From Candidatus Methylophosphatis roskildensis (lineage in GTDB: Bacteria; Pseudomonadota; Gammaproteobacteria; Burkholderiales; Rhodocyclaceae), in contig JADJEV010000002.1 in NCBI GenBank assembly GCA_016708905.1, positions 62,001-126,000 of the forward strand: 64,000 nucleotides of DNA. The letters are read 5' to 3'. This document shows, piece by piece, positions 52,469 through 61,859 of the stretch (the stretch's first letter is position 1; each line of letters opens with the position of its first letter). The position numbers and the translations under genes were made by a program. The notes beneath the pieces were generated by a model. The model had not been told where the DNA came from, did not search any database, and worked only from the letters and a program-made list of their open reading frames with translations.

Positions 52469-54434
52469 ACCACGCCTGAAACATCAGCACATTCCACAGG
52501 GCATATTGCCAGTTGCGCCGGCCGCTCAAATGCTCCGTCCATTTGAGGCGAACCGTCTCGGGGTCGAGAAATCCCTGACTGCGCAGCCGTGATTCATCGA
52601 GCAAGTCCTCGGCCCAGGCGCGCAAGGGTCCGCGCAGCCAGGCATCGAGTGGAATCCCGAACCCCATCTTCGGGCGCTCGACCAGCGCGCGCGGCACGTG
52701 GCGATACAACACTTCGCGCAGCAGCAGCTTGCCGATTCCGCCGCGCACCTTCATCGAGACCGGCAGACGCCAGGCGAATTCGATCACCCGGTGGTCGAGC
52801 AGCGGAACACGGGTTTCCAGACCGACTGCCATGGCCGCGCGGTCGACCTTGACCAGGATGTCGTCCGGCAGATAGGTAAGCAGATCCAGATACATCATGG
52901 CGAGAGATGGATCGCCGAGTTCCCGCCATGGGCGCTCGTCGCAAAGCGGTCCCTGCGGTTCCCGGGAACCGCGCACCAGGTGCCCGGGTTCGTTCCACAG
53001 CGACACCAGTCGGCGATAGACCTCACGCATTGACCTTGCATCCAGCATACCAGCGAGTTTGTGCAGCTTGTCGCCCGGATTCGCATGGCGGTAGCGTGCC
53101 GGCAGCAGCGAAGGCGCGGCTCCGATCAGACGGTTCCACCGCTCGGGCGTCACGCCTTGCAGCACTGAAGCAATGGCGCGGCGCATGGGCAAGGGCCAGC
53201 CACGGACGCGATCCCAGATGCCGCGCGCCAGGAAGTAGCGGTTGTAGCCACCGAGCAGTTCGTCGCCCGCGTCGCCAGACAGACTGACGGTGACATGTTG
53301 GCGTGCCATCTGTGCCACGAGGAAGGTCGGGATCTGCGAGGAATCGCCGAACGGCTCGTCGAACATCTGCGGCAAGCTGTCGACCACCGACAGCGCCTGG
53401 CCCGCGCTCACGTAGAGCTCGGTGTGCTCGGTGCCGAGGTAGCGGGCCACCGCCTTGGCGTGGACCGCCTCGTCGTAGCCGCCTTCGTCGAATCCGATGG
53501 TGAAGGTGCGCACGGGTCGCGTGCTGCGCGCCTGCATCAGGGCGACAATGGTCGACGAATCGATGCCGCCGGAGAGGAAGGCACCGAGTGGCACATCGGC
53601 CACCATCTGCAGTTCGATCGCGTCGCCCAGCACGGCCTCGAGGGCGTCTGTGGCACGGCCAAGATCGGCGGCAGGAAATGCATCGGCTGAGCCAGTCAGG
53701 CCACTCGCCGCTTTGCTCGCTACGTCCCATGCCGACCAGTAGGTCTGTTGCACCGGCGCTTCGTTCCCGGAGCGGAAGCTCAGCACCGTTCCAGGCTGGA
53801 CCTTGAATGTCTCACGATAGATCGTGTGAGGCGCCGGTACATATGCGTGGCGCATGTAGAGCGCCAGGGCGTCGCGGTCGATTTGAGGTTGCCAGGCCGG
53901 ATCGGCGTGCAGGGCCTTGAGTTCCGAGGCGAAGCGCAGGCATCCGCCGACATGGCTGTAGTAGAGCGGCTTCTCGCCGACACGATCGCGCGCAAGCTGC
54001 AGAGTCCGCGTCGCGCGATCCCACACGGCAAGCGCGAACATGCCGACCGCACGCCGCAACGCTTCGATCAACCCCCAGTTCGATACGGCTGCCAGCAGCA
54101 CCTCGGTGTCCGAGTGGCCGCGCCAGCGGGCTGCCGCCGCCTCGCGCGACAGCCCCAGCGCAGCTTCGATCTCCGCACGCAGTGCACGGTGGTTGTAGAT
54201 CTCGCCGTTGAACGCAATGATATAGCGGCCGCAGGCCGATGCCATCGGCTGGTGCCCTGCCGTGGTGAGATCGAGGATAGACAGGCGCCGATGCGCGAGG
54301 AAAATGCCGGCTTCCTTGTCTGACCAGACACCTTCGTCATCCGGCCCACGGCTGATAATCGCAGTTGCCATCCTGCGCGCCACAGGCTCGCGATCGATCG
54401 CTGGTGTCCCGAAGATTCCCGCGAGTCCACACAT
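52440..54434 (-). CDS. asnB: asparagine synthase (glutamine-hydrolysing) family protein
   Basis: A 664-residue protein. N-terminal nucleophile Cys2 in MCGLAGIFG starts the glutamine amidotransferase domain. The synthase domain has the ATP pyrophosphatase loop SGGIDSSTIVALMQ and the SLSGDAGDELLGGYNRY motif. In polysaccharide clusters these proteins may amidate uronic acids rather than make free asparagine. It sits between two GT4 genes. Confidence 0.92.
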   Translation of the reverse strand: MCGLAGIFGTPAIDREPVARRMATAIISRGPDDEGVWSDKEAGIFLAHRRLSILDLTTAGHQPMASACGRYIIAFNGEIYNHRALRAEIEAALGLSREAAAARWRGHSDTEVLLAAVSNWGLIEALRRAVGMFALAVWDRATRTLQLARDRVGEKPLYYSHVGGCLRFASELKALHADPAWQPQIDRDALALYMRHAYVPAPHTIYRETFKVQPGTVLSFRSGNEAPVQQTYWSAWDVASKAASGLTGSADAFPAADLGRATDALEAVLGDAIELQMVADVPLGAFLSGGIDSSTIVALMQARSTRPVRTFTIGFDEGGYDEAVHAKAVARYLGTEHTELYVSAGQALSVVDSLPQMFDEPFGDSSQIPTFLVAQMARQHVTVSLSGDAGDELLGGYNRYFLARGIWDRVRGWPLPMRRAIASVLQGVTPERWNRLIGAAPSLLPARYRHANPGDKLHKLAGMLDARSMREVYRRLVSLWNEPGHLVRGSREPQGPLCDERPWRELGDPSLAMMYLDLLTYLPDDILVKVDRAAMAVGLETRVPLLDHRVIEFAWRLPVSMKVRGGIGKLLLREVLYRHVPRALVERPKMGFGIPLDAWLRGPLRAWAEDLLDESRLRSQGFLDPETVRLKWTEHLSGRRNWQYALWNVLMFQAWYAHWHERKA

Positions 54435-54626
54435 GGCAAGATCAGAGGCGACCAGCCGCGCACACAGTCATATTCGTCACACCCGATTTGAGGATGGTCG
54501 CCCGATCAGTCGCTGACTTCATGTTCGAGATCCGTCCCGCGCTTGCCGTGGATGCGCCGCAGCAGCCGTCCAAAGCATTTGGATACGCTTCCCAAGTGCG
54601 TTCCGGCGGGAGAGTCCGGAATCTCT

Positions 54627-55772
54627 TCATGGCCGCGTCGTCTCTTGAACCGCGTATTGGCCGAGGTAGGCATCGGACACCGCGTCGAGTGAGAACAAGC
54701 GCCCAATGCGCTCGCTGGCACGCTCGCCAAGCTGCCGCCTTGCCGCATCATCGAGTCCGAGCATCCGCGAGATTGCTTCGGCCAATGCGGCGGAATCCCG
54801 ACTCGGCACCGTCGTTCCGGTGTCCCCGAGAATCAGGCGCGCGTCGCCGACGTCGGTGGACACGCAGGGAATGCCGGAGGCCATCGCCTCGCCCAGAACG
54901 TTCGGAAATGCCTCGCCCCAACTCGACGACAGCGCGCACACATCCATCGCTGGATAGAGATTCTCCGTATCTGAGACTTCGCCGAGAAGCAGGAAGTTGG
55001 GATTCAGTCCTCGTGCCGCAATCCGGTCCGCAAGGCGTGTGTTCGAACTGTCGATGCCCGAGCCTGCCAACAGGAACAGCACGGCGGGGAAGTCCTGCCT
55101 GACCCGAACCGCTGCCTCGACCAGCGAGCCGTGGTCCTTCATCGGATGATTGCGGGCAACGACACCGACTACCGGCGTCTCAGGCGCAATTCCCAATTCG
55201 CCGCGCTTGCGGTTTCGCCGCTCGGGATCGGCATGGAAACGCAGCAAGTTGAACCCGTTTGGAATGACTATTGCATGCTTGGCAGCGTAGCCTATCGCGC
55301 TGTGCAGCTCGACGCTCACGCGGGAATTGTAGATCAGCCGCTGCGGCAGCCCGGAGAGCATTGCACCCAGGCGAATCAGTTGGCGCGTAAGCCAGGGTTC
55401 CTGCGAAAGCGCGTAGGGTGAATGTCGAATCCCCCAGAATAGCCGGCACCGGCGGGGGCGAAATAGCCAGGCGATCATCGCACCCAAATTCCCGTGATAC
55501 ATCCACCCCTGAACGACATCGGGTTTGAACGACCACATCACTCGCACAATCCGGAACAGTGCCAGGAGCATGCCGGAAACGCGATTCATGCGAAGCTCGT
55601 CAACCACAACCCCGAGATCGCGGATGTTGTCGCCCTGGGAACCCGCATCGAGCAATGAAACGGTGCGGCATTCGACGCCGCGGCAGCCAAGGGATTCGAT
55701 GAGCTTCACCAGCATGCGCTCGGCGCCACCAGTTCCCAGGCCCGTGGTGATGAAAAGCACGCGCAAACTCAT
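54627..55772 (-). CDS. GT4-family glycosyltransferase
   Basis: A 381-residue GT-B enzyme. It begins MSLRVLFITTGLGTGGAERMLVKLIESLG, has VIPNGFNLLRFH, and the C-lobe segment SSSWGEAFPNVLGEAMASGIPCV with the family glutamates. The start at 55772 overlaps the upstream methyltransferase stop by four bases. The frame is open to 55859 without homology. A 192-bp gap with no recognised feature separates it from asnB downstream. Confidence 0.92.
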   Translation of the reverse strand: MSLRVLFITTGLGTGGAERMLVKLIESLGCRGVECRTVSLLDAGSQGDNIRDLGVVVDELRMNRVSGMLLALFRIVRVMWSFKPDVVQGWMYHGNLGAMIAWLFRPRRCRLFWGIRHSPYALSQEPWLTRQLIRLGAMLSGLPQRLIYNSRVSVELHSAIGYAAKHAIVIPNGFNLLRFHADPERRNRKRGELGIAPETPVVGVVARNHPMKDHGSLVEAAVRVRQDFPAVLFLLAGSGIDSSNTRLADRIAARGLNPNFLLLGEVSDTENLYPAMDVCALSSSWGEAFPNVLGEAMASGIPCVSTDVGDARLILGDTGTTVPSRDSAALAEAISRMLGLDDAARRQLGERASERIGRLFSLDAVSDAYLGQYAVQETTRP

Positions 55773-56590
55773 GCAGCCGCCCCGCCAGAGGCTCCGACGA
55801 GCGCCGATGCACCCCGCTCTGCAGCCTTCAACAGGTATGCTCGGCATGCGCTTCCACAAACGGTGGCAAGGGCCTGCCGCAGGCGCAGATCGAGGCCCTG
55901 TCCTGCGGAGTACCCGGTATAGAAAAGGCCCATCGGCCAGTCACGCTCGACGATGAAGCCGCATTCCTCGAACTCACGGAGCCATCGCTGGCGGCCGAAC
56001 GTGATGATCTCGCGCAAGCTCGATGCGTCCACCCCGTGCGCTGATGGCACCAATGCGCGTTGCATGGCTCCCCATATCCCGCGGCGTTGCAAAACATCGG
56101 ATGGTGCCGGCAGTGGACGTCCGTGGCCGCCGCGTCGCCCGAACAACAGGTATTCGGCTAACCAGGGATAGTGCGCGATGGAGGTCCACACTCGCCACGC
56201 CGAAGTCGGAAGTACATGAATCGCACGTCCTCCCGCATGCATCACACGGCGGGCTTCTGCAAGCAGTCTCCGAAGACAGATCACGTGTTCGAGAACATTC
56301 GAACTGAAGATCACATCGAATACGCCGTCACGAAACGGAAGCCGAGTACCGTCGTAAGGAATCACCGGATAATGCTGCATTTCCCAGTCACTTGGCCCGG
56401 TGTCAACAGAAGAGACGCTGAAACCCCAAGCCGCCAGGCATGCGGCCTGGAATCCATTGCCGCCGCCGATCTCGAGAACGTTGGCTCCCGCCGGAAATAA
56501 ACCCCGAAGCCCTTGGAGCTCGGCAAATCGGATGCGCGACAGCAGATCCGTAACCTGGGGCGGCCTTTCCGGAACCAGGCCCGTCGACAT
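55769..56590 (-). CDS. class I SAM-dependent methyltransferase
   Basis: A 273-residue protein with SAM-binding motif NVLEIGGGNGFQAACLA, the acidic SVDTGPSD and the FDVIFSSNVLEHV motif of Methyltransf_11 enzymes. The C-terminal half is less conserved. Probably methylates a sugar or aglycone of the polysaccharide. Three bases downstream of the next methyltransferase gene. Confidence 0.85.
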   Translation of the reverse strand: MSTGLVPERPPQVTDLLSRIRFAELQGLRGLFPAGANVLEIGGGNGFQAACLAAWGFSVSSVDTGPSDWEMQHYPVIPYDGTRLPFRDGVFDVIFSSNVLEHVICLRRLLAEARRVMHAGGRAIHVLPTSAWRVWTSIAHYPWLAEYLLFGRRGGHGRPLPAPSDVLQRRGIWGAMQRALVPSAHGVDASSLREIITFGRQRWLREFEECGFIVERDWPMGLFYTGYSAGQGLDLRLRQALATVCGSACRAYLLKAAERGASALVGASGGAAA

Positions 56591-56593
56591 TTC

Positions 56594-57538
56594 TTAGGTC
56601 TTCTCGGCCGAGTATACGACCACGCCGTGGGTAAGCCGCCGTGGTCCGACAGCCTCGAACAACGGCAGCAGCATCCGGTCGACCACCGTCAGCGGGTTGC
56701 CGAATACGTAGGCGAGCTTGGCGATCCAATCCTCGCGGCCGATCCTCGCGAAATACGCAACTGGCCGCTCGGGAAGTTCGGCCCACGGCAGATGCCTTTT
56801 CAACACGAACCTGTAGCAGAGGTAGCGCAACCAGTTCACCGGCCGCAGCACGTAGATCGCATTCGTGTACTCGGCCCCGACCAGGCGCAGTCCGACCGAT
56901 TCGAGATAACGCCTGACGGTCTCTTCGGTAAAGAAATATAGGTGTCTCGGCAAATCCTCGCGATAAAGATAGCGTGACCCCCAACTGCTGAAATTTGGAA
57001 CTAGGAAGACGAAGCGTCCCCCCGGCCTGAGAACCTCGGCAGCGCGCTTGAAGTACTCGGAAGGTTGGTGAACGTGTTCCATGACCGCCCATGCGGTCAC
57101 CGCATCGAAATGCGATTCCGCCAACGGGGCGTCCGGGAACTCGCAGCGGTGGATTTCGAAGTCGTCGATCTGCCTCGCCTGGCCTCCAATCTCGACCCCC
57201 GCGACATCCCAGCCTTGCTCGCGCATGTGGCGCGGAAAATCGCCGTTGGCGCAGCCGATGTCCAGGAGCCGAGCCCCCGGTCTGGAGAGGTCGGCGAGGT
57301 ACCGTGCCTCGCGACGATAGCGCTCCTGGTGCCATGCTTCGTCGAAGGAATCGAAGAACGCGTCGGGGTAGTACTTGCCGATCTCCTGTTTCGTCGGTCG
57401 CGGGTTGACAAAGCCCAGACCACACTCGGTGCATTCAACGACCGAGAACCACTCGTCGGGATGGAAGTGGGTGTCGGGCATCCTGTAGATTTCGCGATAC
57501 CGCCTGGAGCCGCACAGATCGCAGCTAATGTCTTCCAT
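56594..57538 (-). CDS. class I SAM-dependent methyltransferase with zinc-finger-like N-terminus
   Basis: A 314-residue protein. The first 35 residues hold CDLCGS and CTECGLG, a possible zinc site common in sugar C-methyltransferases. SAM motif RLLDIGCANGDFPRHMREQG follows at about residue 90, and FDAVTAWAVMEHVHQP after it. The start at 57538 (MEDISCDLCGS) overlaps the flippase gene by 14 bases. Confidence 0.87.
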   Translation of the reverse strand: MEDISCDLCGSRRYREIYRMPDTHFHPDEWFSVVECTECGLGFVNPRPTKQEIGKYYPDAFFDSFDEAWHQERYRREARYLADLSRPGARLLDIGCANGDFPRHMREQGWDVAGVEIGGQARQIDDFEIHRCEFPDAPLAESHFDAVTAWAVMEHVHQPSEYFKRAAEVLRPGGRFVFLVPNFSSWGSRYLYREDLPRHLYFFTEETVRRYLESVGLRLVGAEYTNAIYVLRPVNWLRYLCYRFVLKRHLPWAELPERPVAYFARIGREDWIAKLAYVFGNPLTVVDRMLLPLFEAVGPRRLTHGVVVYSAEKT

Positions 57539-58838
57539 TGCGAACCGCCTCCCGAACCACCGAGCGCAACCGGAATGCGCAATAGACGAACGACGCGCAA
57601 TACATGCCCGACACGCTGATCGCAACGCCCTTGAGCCCCCAGCCATCGACCAGAAGCCAACACAGAAAAACCAGCACCGCCAGATTGATCGTCGCAGCCT
57701 CGATCAGAACACCGTTGGCCTGGCAGGCCGAAAGGGCACGCGTAACCAGCGCACCCGAGACGTGCCAAGGCAGTTGAATCCCCAGCAGTAACAGTATGCC
57801 AGCCACCTCGGCCGAATGCTCCGGCGAGAAACGTCCGCGCTGGAACAGCACGCTGACGATGGGCACGGCAAGAAGATACAACGCCGCTGCGATCAAGCAG
57901 CCTGCGGCCCATGCGATCGACACATGCTTTCTGACTGCCGCGATCAAGCCCGCCCAGTCCTGAAGAGCGGCCAGTCGCGAGTAGGTGTTGAGCAGGGGCC
58001 CACCGACCACCTTGAGCCCGAATCCAACGACCGCCGTGATCGCCACGTTGGCAAATCCCAGGGTGGCGACACTCCCCGAACCCAGGCCGGCCGCCCAGGC
58101 ATTGGCGATGACGAAGGCGCCGGACATGAGGCCCGTCGCCGCCGCGGCGGACGCCACCTGGGAGGCCAGTGGCAGATGTGCCGGCACGCCGAGGCGTGGT
58201 GCCACCCTGACACCCACGGAACTCACGAATGCGAAAAGCACGGCCGCCTGCACGGCGAAACCCGCAGCAGTGCCGATGGCGGGCGCCCACGGCCCCCAGT
58301 CGAATCCCAGGCAGAATGCGCCAGCCAGCGCCGGCGGCACAGCAGCCGTCGCCGCCGGCCGCGCAAACGTGTTTCGTGCCTGCAGCAGAATGCCCCAATA
58401 GGCGCTGATTCCCGCAAATATCCCGGCAAGGCACAGCACGAACAGGACATCTGTCAGCATACTTGCCTTGGCGGCAGAGAATCCCGGGGCAATCCATGGC
58501 GCATAGAATGTCGCAGCCAGGCCGAGTACCAGAAAGACCACGACGACAAACACATAGACAACCGCATTGATCCGGCCGATGTCTTCGACGTCGCCGCCGG
58601 CTGCCCCGCCGACTGTGCGGCTGACCAGGAAGGGAACCATTCCCGCGCCCAGGCTGCTCGAGAACACGTTGAGCACCAGCACCGGAATCTGGATTGCCGC
58701 AATGAACACATCGGCGGCGTCGCCGGTGCCAAATCGAAATGCCACGGCCTGTTCGCGAAACAGCCCACTCAGCGCGACCAGCGCGGTTGCGGCACCGAGG
58801 CCAAAAAAAACTCGATAGCGCCGCATCAGCCGCGACAC
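57525..58838 (-). CDS. MurJ/MviN-like lipid-linked oligosaccharide flippase
   Basis: A 437-residue polytopic protein with about 12-13 helices. GATALVALSGLFREQAVAFRFG-like N-terminus and LFQRGRFSPEHSAEVAGILLLLG near residues 325-350 resemble MurJ. It is shorter than typical MurJ (about 510 residues), and given its position it probably flips the O-unit or glycan lipid rather than lipid II. A second start may be the next in-frame Met. Confidence 0.8.
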   Translation of the reverse strand: MSRLMRRYRVFFGLGAATALVALSGLFREQAVAFRFGTGDAADVFIAAIQIPVLVLNVFSSSLGAGMVPFLVSRTVGGAAGGDVEDIGRINAVVYVFVVVVFLVLGLAATFYAPWIAPGFSAAKASMLTDVLFVLCLAGIFAGISAYWGILLQARNTFARPAATAAVPPALAGAFCLGFDWGPWAPAIGTAAGFAVQAAVLFAFVSSVGVRVAPRLGVPAHLPLASQVASAAAATGLMSGAFVIANAWAAGLGSGSVATLGFANVAITAVVGFGLKVVGGPLLNTYSRLAALQDWAGLIAAVRKHVSIAWAAGCLIAAALYLLAVPIVSVLFQRGRFSPEHSAEVAGILLLLGIQLPWHVSGALVTRALSACQANGVLIEAATINLAVLVFLCWLLVDGWGLKGVAISVSGMYCASFVYCAFRLRSVVREAVRNGRH

Positions 58839-58919
58839 CCGGCGACCGCGACGACCGGGACCGAATCAGTCCGCATCATCGGATCGACGACAGCTCAGCA
58901 GCAAGATCGCATCGAGATT

Positions 58920-59936
58920 CTATGTTGGCGCGGCTCGATAAAACGACCGATACCAATCGACGAATCGCCCGACACCGTCCTGCACGGAAGTCGCCGGCGC
59001 AAAGCCGGTCGCGGCGGCCAGTTCGCTGGTATCGGCACTGGTGGCCGGCACGTCGCCGTCCTGCATCGGCAGATAGTTCTTCTTCGCCGTGCGGCCAAGC
59101 GCGCTTTCGAGCGTTTCGATGTAGACCATCAGATCGACGGGCTGGCTGTTGCCGATGTTGAAAACCCGGTAGGGGGCGGAGCTGCGCGCCGGATCGGGTA
59201 GATCCGGATCGAACGCCGGATCGGCTTGCGCGGTTCGGTCGAGCACCCGCACCACGCCCTCGACGATGTCGTCCACGTAGGTGAAATCGCGCTTCATCCG
59301 GCCATTGTTGAAAACGTCGATCGGCCGGTCTTCAAGGATGGCCTTGGTGAACAGGAACAGCGCCATGTCGGGCCGGCCCCACGGGCCGTACACCGTGAAG
59401 AAGCGCAGACCGGTCGTCGGCAGTCCGAATAGATGGCTATAGGTATGCGCCATCAGTTCGTTCGCCTTCTTCGTCGCGGCGTACATGCTGATCGGATGAT
59501 CGACGCTGTCGTGCTCGGAAAACGGCATGCGCGTGTTGCCACCATAGACGCTGGAACTCGACGCATAGGCCAGATGCGCGACCTTCGTATGCCGGCAACC
59601 TTCGAGGATGTTCATGAATCCGACCAGATTGCTATCGACGTAGGCGTGCGGATTCTGCAGCGAATAGCGCACGCCGGCCTGCGCCGCCAGGTGGACCACG
59701 CGGTCGAATCGCTCGTCGGCGAACAGGCGCGACATCGCCTCACGGTCCGCGACATCGCACCTGACGAAGCGAAACGCCGGATCCGGCGTGAGCCGTGCCA
59801 GCCGCGCCTCCTTGAGTCGCACGTCATAGTAATCGTTCAGGTTGTCGAGGCCGACCACGGTCTCGCCGCGCGCCAGCAGGTACTGCGAAACATGCATGCC
59901 GATGAAGCCCGCAGCGCCGGTGACCAGAACTTTCAC
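58920..59936 (-). CDS. UDP-glucuronate 4-epimerase-like SDR
   Basis: A 338-residue extended SDR. VKVLVTGAAGFIGMHVSQYLL binds NAD; SSSSVYGGN, YAATKKANELMAHTYSHL (YxxxK) and FFTVYGPWGRPDMALF match UDP-glucuronate epimerases (LpsL/Gae type). GTG start overlaps the upstream GT2 stop (GTGA). Supplies UDP-galacturonate for surface polysaccharide. Confidence 0.93.
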   Translation of the reverse strand: MKVLVTGAAGFIGMHVSQYLLARGETVVGLDNLNDYYDVRLKEARLARLTPDPAFRFVRCDVADREAMSRLFADERFDRVVHLAAQAGVRYSLQNPHAYVDSNLVGFMNILEGCRHTKVAHLAYASSSSVYGGNTRMPFSEHDSVDHPISMYAATKKANELMAHTYSHLFGLPTTGLRFFTVYGPWGRPDMALFLFTKAILEDRPIDVFNNGRMKRDFTYVDDIVEGVVRVLDRTAQADPAFDPDLPDPARSSAPYRVFNIGNSQPVDLMVYIETLESALGRTAKKNYLPMQDGDVPATSADTSELAAATGFAPATSVQDGVGRFVDWYRSFYRAAPT

Positions 59937-60700
59937 GATGACTCCTGCCGTCTCTGAATCTCGATCATTTTCGCATACTTGCAGAAGCTGTTGAAACAGC
60001 CGATGCCGATGTGCACCAGCCCCGGCAGACCATCGAGAAAGCCGCGCCGAAAAACATAGAACTTGACGAAACGGAACACCGGAGACAAAAGCATCTGCAG
60101 ACGCGACACACCGCCGCCCTGCTGGATCAGATCCTCGGCGGCGAGCGTCGTGTAGCGATTCTGTTTCGCCAGATAGCTGTCGAGGGATTCGGCGGACTCG
60201 TGCAACAGGTCGCCGCCGAGCCGTCCCACGGTGCCGAGCGTGATCACCTTTTCGTGGACAACGTCCTCTGACCAGCGCGCATGGCTCTTCTGGAACAGTC
60301 GCAGACACCAGTCGGGATAGCCTTCGCCGTGACGCAGGTAGCGGCCGAGAAAGCGATTGCAGCGCGCGAACTCGTAGGCATGCTGCGTCGGGCTGGTTAG
60401 CGCTTGTTCGATGGAGGCGCGCAACTCGGTCGTCACCCGCTCGTCGGTGTCGAGGCACAACACCCATTCGTGCGTCGCCTGCTCGACGGCGAATTGCTTC
60501 TGCTTGCCGAAGCCAAGCCATTCCTGATGCACGACACGCGCACCGCGGGCGGCTGCCAGCTCGACCGTTCCATCGGTGCTGCCTGAATCGGCGATGACGA
60601 ATTCGTCGGCCCAGGTCACGCTGTCCAGGCAATGGGCCAGCGTTTCCGCACAATCGAGCGTGATCAATACGACGGACAGCGCGGCACGCGAACCTGACAT
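59933..60700 (-). CDS. GT2-family glycosyltransferase
   Basis: A 255-residue inverting glycosyltransferase related to LPS core beta-glycosyltransferases. LSVVLITLDCAETLAHCLDSV and DSGSTDGTVELA carry the GT-A fold; LDTDERV is the DXD-type metal site. Basic C-terminus with a probable amphipathic membrane segment. First gene of the minus-strand cluster, divergent from waaC. Confidence 0.92.
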   Translation of the reverse strand: MSGSRAALSVVLITLDCAETLAHCLDSVTWADEFVIADSGSTDGTVELAAARGARVVHQEWLGFGKQKQFAVEQATHEWVLCLDTDERVTTELRASIEQALTSPTQHAYEFARCNRFLGRYLRHGEGYPDWCLRLFQKSHARWSEDVVHEKVITLGTVGRLGGDLLHESAESLDSYLAKQNRYTTLAAEDLIQQGGGVSRLQMLLSPVFRFVKFYVFRRGFLDGLPGLVHIGIGCFNSFCKYAKMIEIQRRQESS

Positions 60701-60740
60701 GGGGCAATCGACCGACCGGGGGAGGAATTGACCAGAGAGA

Positions 60741-60746
60741 TATAAT
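60741..60746 (+). promoter_or_regulatory. candidate -10 box for waaC-waaA
   Basis: TATAAT on the plus strand, 106 bp before the waaC ATG. The upstream -35 region is poor. The 151-bp spacer separates two divergent operons and should hold promoters for both. Confidence 0.4.
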
Positions 60747-60851
60747 CCGCGGCGACCAAATGCCGCGGCGATTGTCCGACATTCTAACCCGGCCCGTGTG
60801 GCATTCCGATAACAAACCGTCGAACATCCAGATCGATTGCACCGCGTCGCC

Positions 60852-61859
60852 ATGCCCTTGCCCGCACAGCCCAGGATTGCCCTGCCGCCGCCGCAATCCG
60901 CGTTGCTGGTCAAGACATCTTCGCTCGGGGACGTGATACACAATCTGCCGGTCGCCACCGATCTGCGCCGCCGCTTTCCGCAAATCGCCATCGACTGGGT
61001 AGTCGAGGACGCGTTCGCCGACATTCCCCGCCTGCACCCGGCGGTGCGGCGGGTCATACCGGTGGCACTGCGGCGCTGGCGCAGGCGGTTGTTTACGCGC
61101 GAAACACGCGTCCAGTGGCGCGCGTTTCGCGAAGCGCTCGGCGCGTGCCATTACGATGTCATCGTCGACACACAGGGCCTGGTCAAGAGTGCGCTGATCG
61201 GCTGGATCGCCCGCGGCAATTGCTATGGCTATGCCGCCGAGGCGGCACGCGAGCCGCTGGCGGCACGCTTCTACAACCGCACGTTCGCGATTCCGCGCAA
61301 CCTGCATGCAGTCGACCGCAACCGCTGGCTGGCCGCCGCGGCCTTTGACTATCCGCCGCCGGACGCCGCCGACCCGCCTCTTGATTACGGCATCCGGGCA
61401 GACCCGCTGGCCGCTTTATGGTTGCCGCAGCGACGCTACGCGGTGCTGCTCTCCGCCACCAGCCGCGACGACAAGCTGTGGGCCGAACCGAACTGGCTGA
61501 CACTGGCCGCCGACCTCCATGCACACGGCATCGCCTGCGTGCTGCCGGGCGGCAGCCCGGTCGAGCGCGAGCGTGCCGCGCGGCTCGCCGCCGCCATGCC
61601 GGATGCGGTTGCCGCGCCGCCTCTCGATATCGCGGGGCTGGCCACGCTGATTGCCGGCGGCGCGATCGTCATCGGCGTGGATACCGGCCTCACCCATCTG
61701 GCCGCCGCGTTGGGCCGGCCGGTGGTCGCGATCTTCGCCGGCTCCGAGCCGGGTCTGACCGGCGTACTGGCGGCCACGCCGGCAATCAATCTCGGCGGCA
61801 AAGGGCATCCGCCGAGCGCTCAAACCGTGTCGGCGGCGGCGCTGCAGATGCTCGGCTGA
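60852..61859 (+). CDS. waaC: LPS heptosyltransferase I
   Basis: A 335-residue GT9-family transferase adding the first heptose to Kdo2-lipid A. LLVKTSSLGDVIHNLPVATDL at the N-terminus, DTQGLVKSALIG and VIGVDTGLTHLAAALGRPVVAIF in the donor-binding C-lobe are diagnostic. The ATG at 60852 is preferred over one at 60837. Stop overlaps waaA by one base (TGATG). Confidence 0.94.
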   Translation: MPLPAQPRIALPPPQSALLVKTSSLGDVIHNLPVATDLRRRFPQIAIDWVVEDAFADIPRLHPAVRRVIPVALRRWRRRLFTRETRVQWRAFREALGACHYDVIVDTQGLVKSALIGWIARGNCYGYAAEAAREPLAARFYNRTFAIPRNLHAVDRNRWLAAAAFDYPPPDAADPPLDYGIRADPLAALWLPQRRYAVLLSATSRDDKLWAEPNWLTLAADLHAHGIACVLPGGSPVERERAARLAAAMPDAVAAPPLDIAGLATLIAGGAIVIGVDTGLTHLAAALGRPVVAIFAGSEPGLTGVLAATPAINLGGKGHPPSAQTVSAAALQMLG

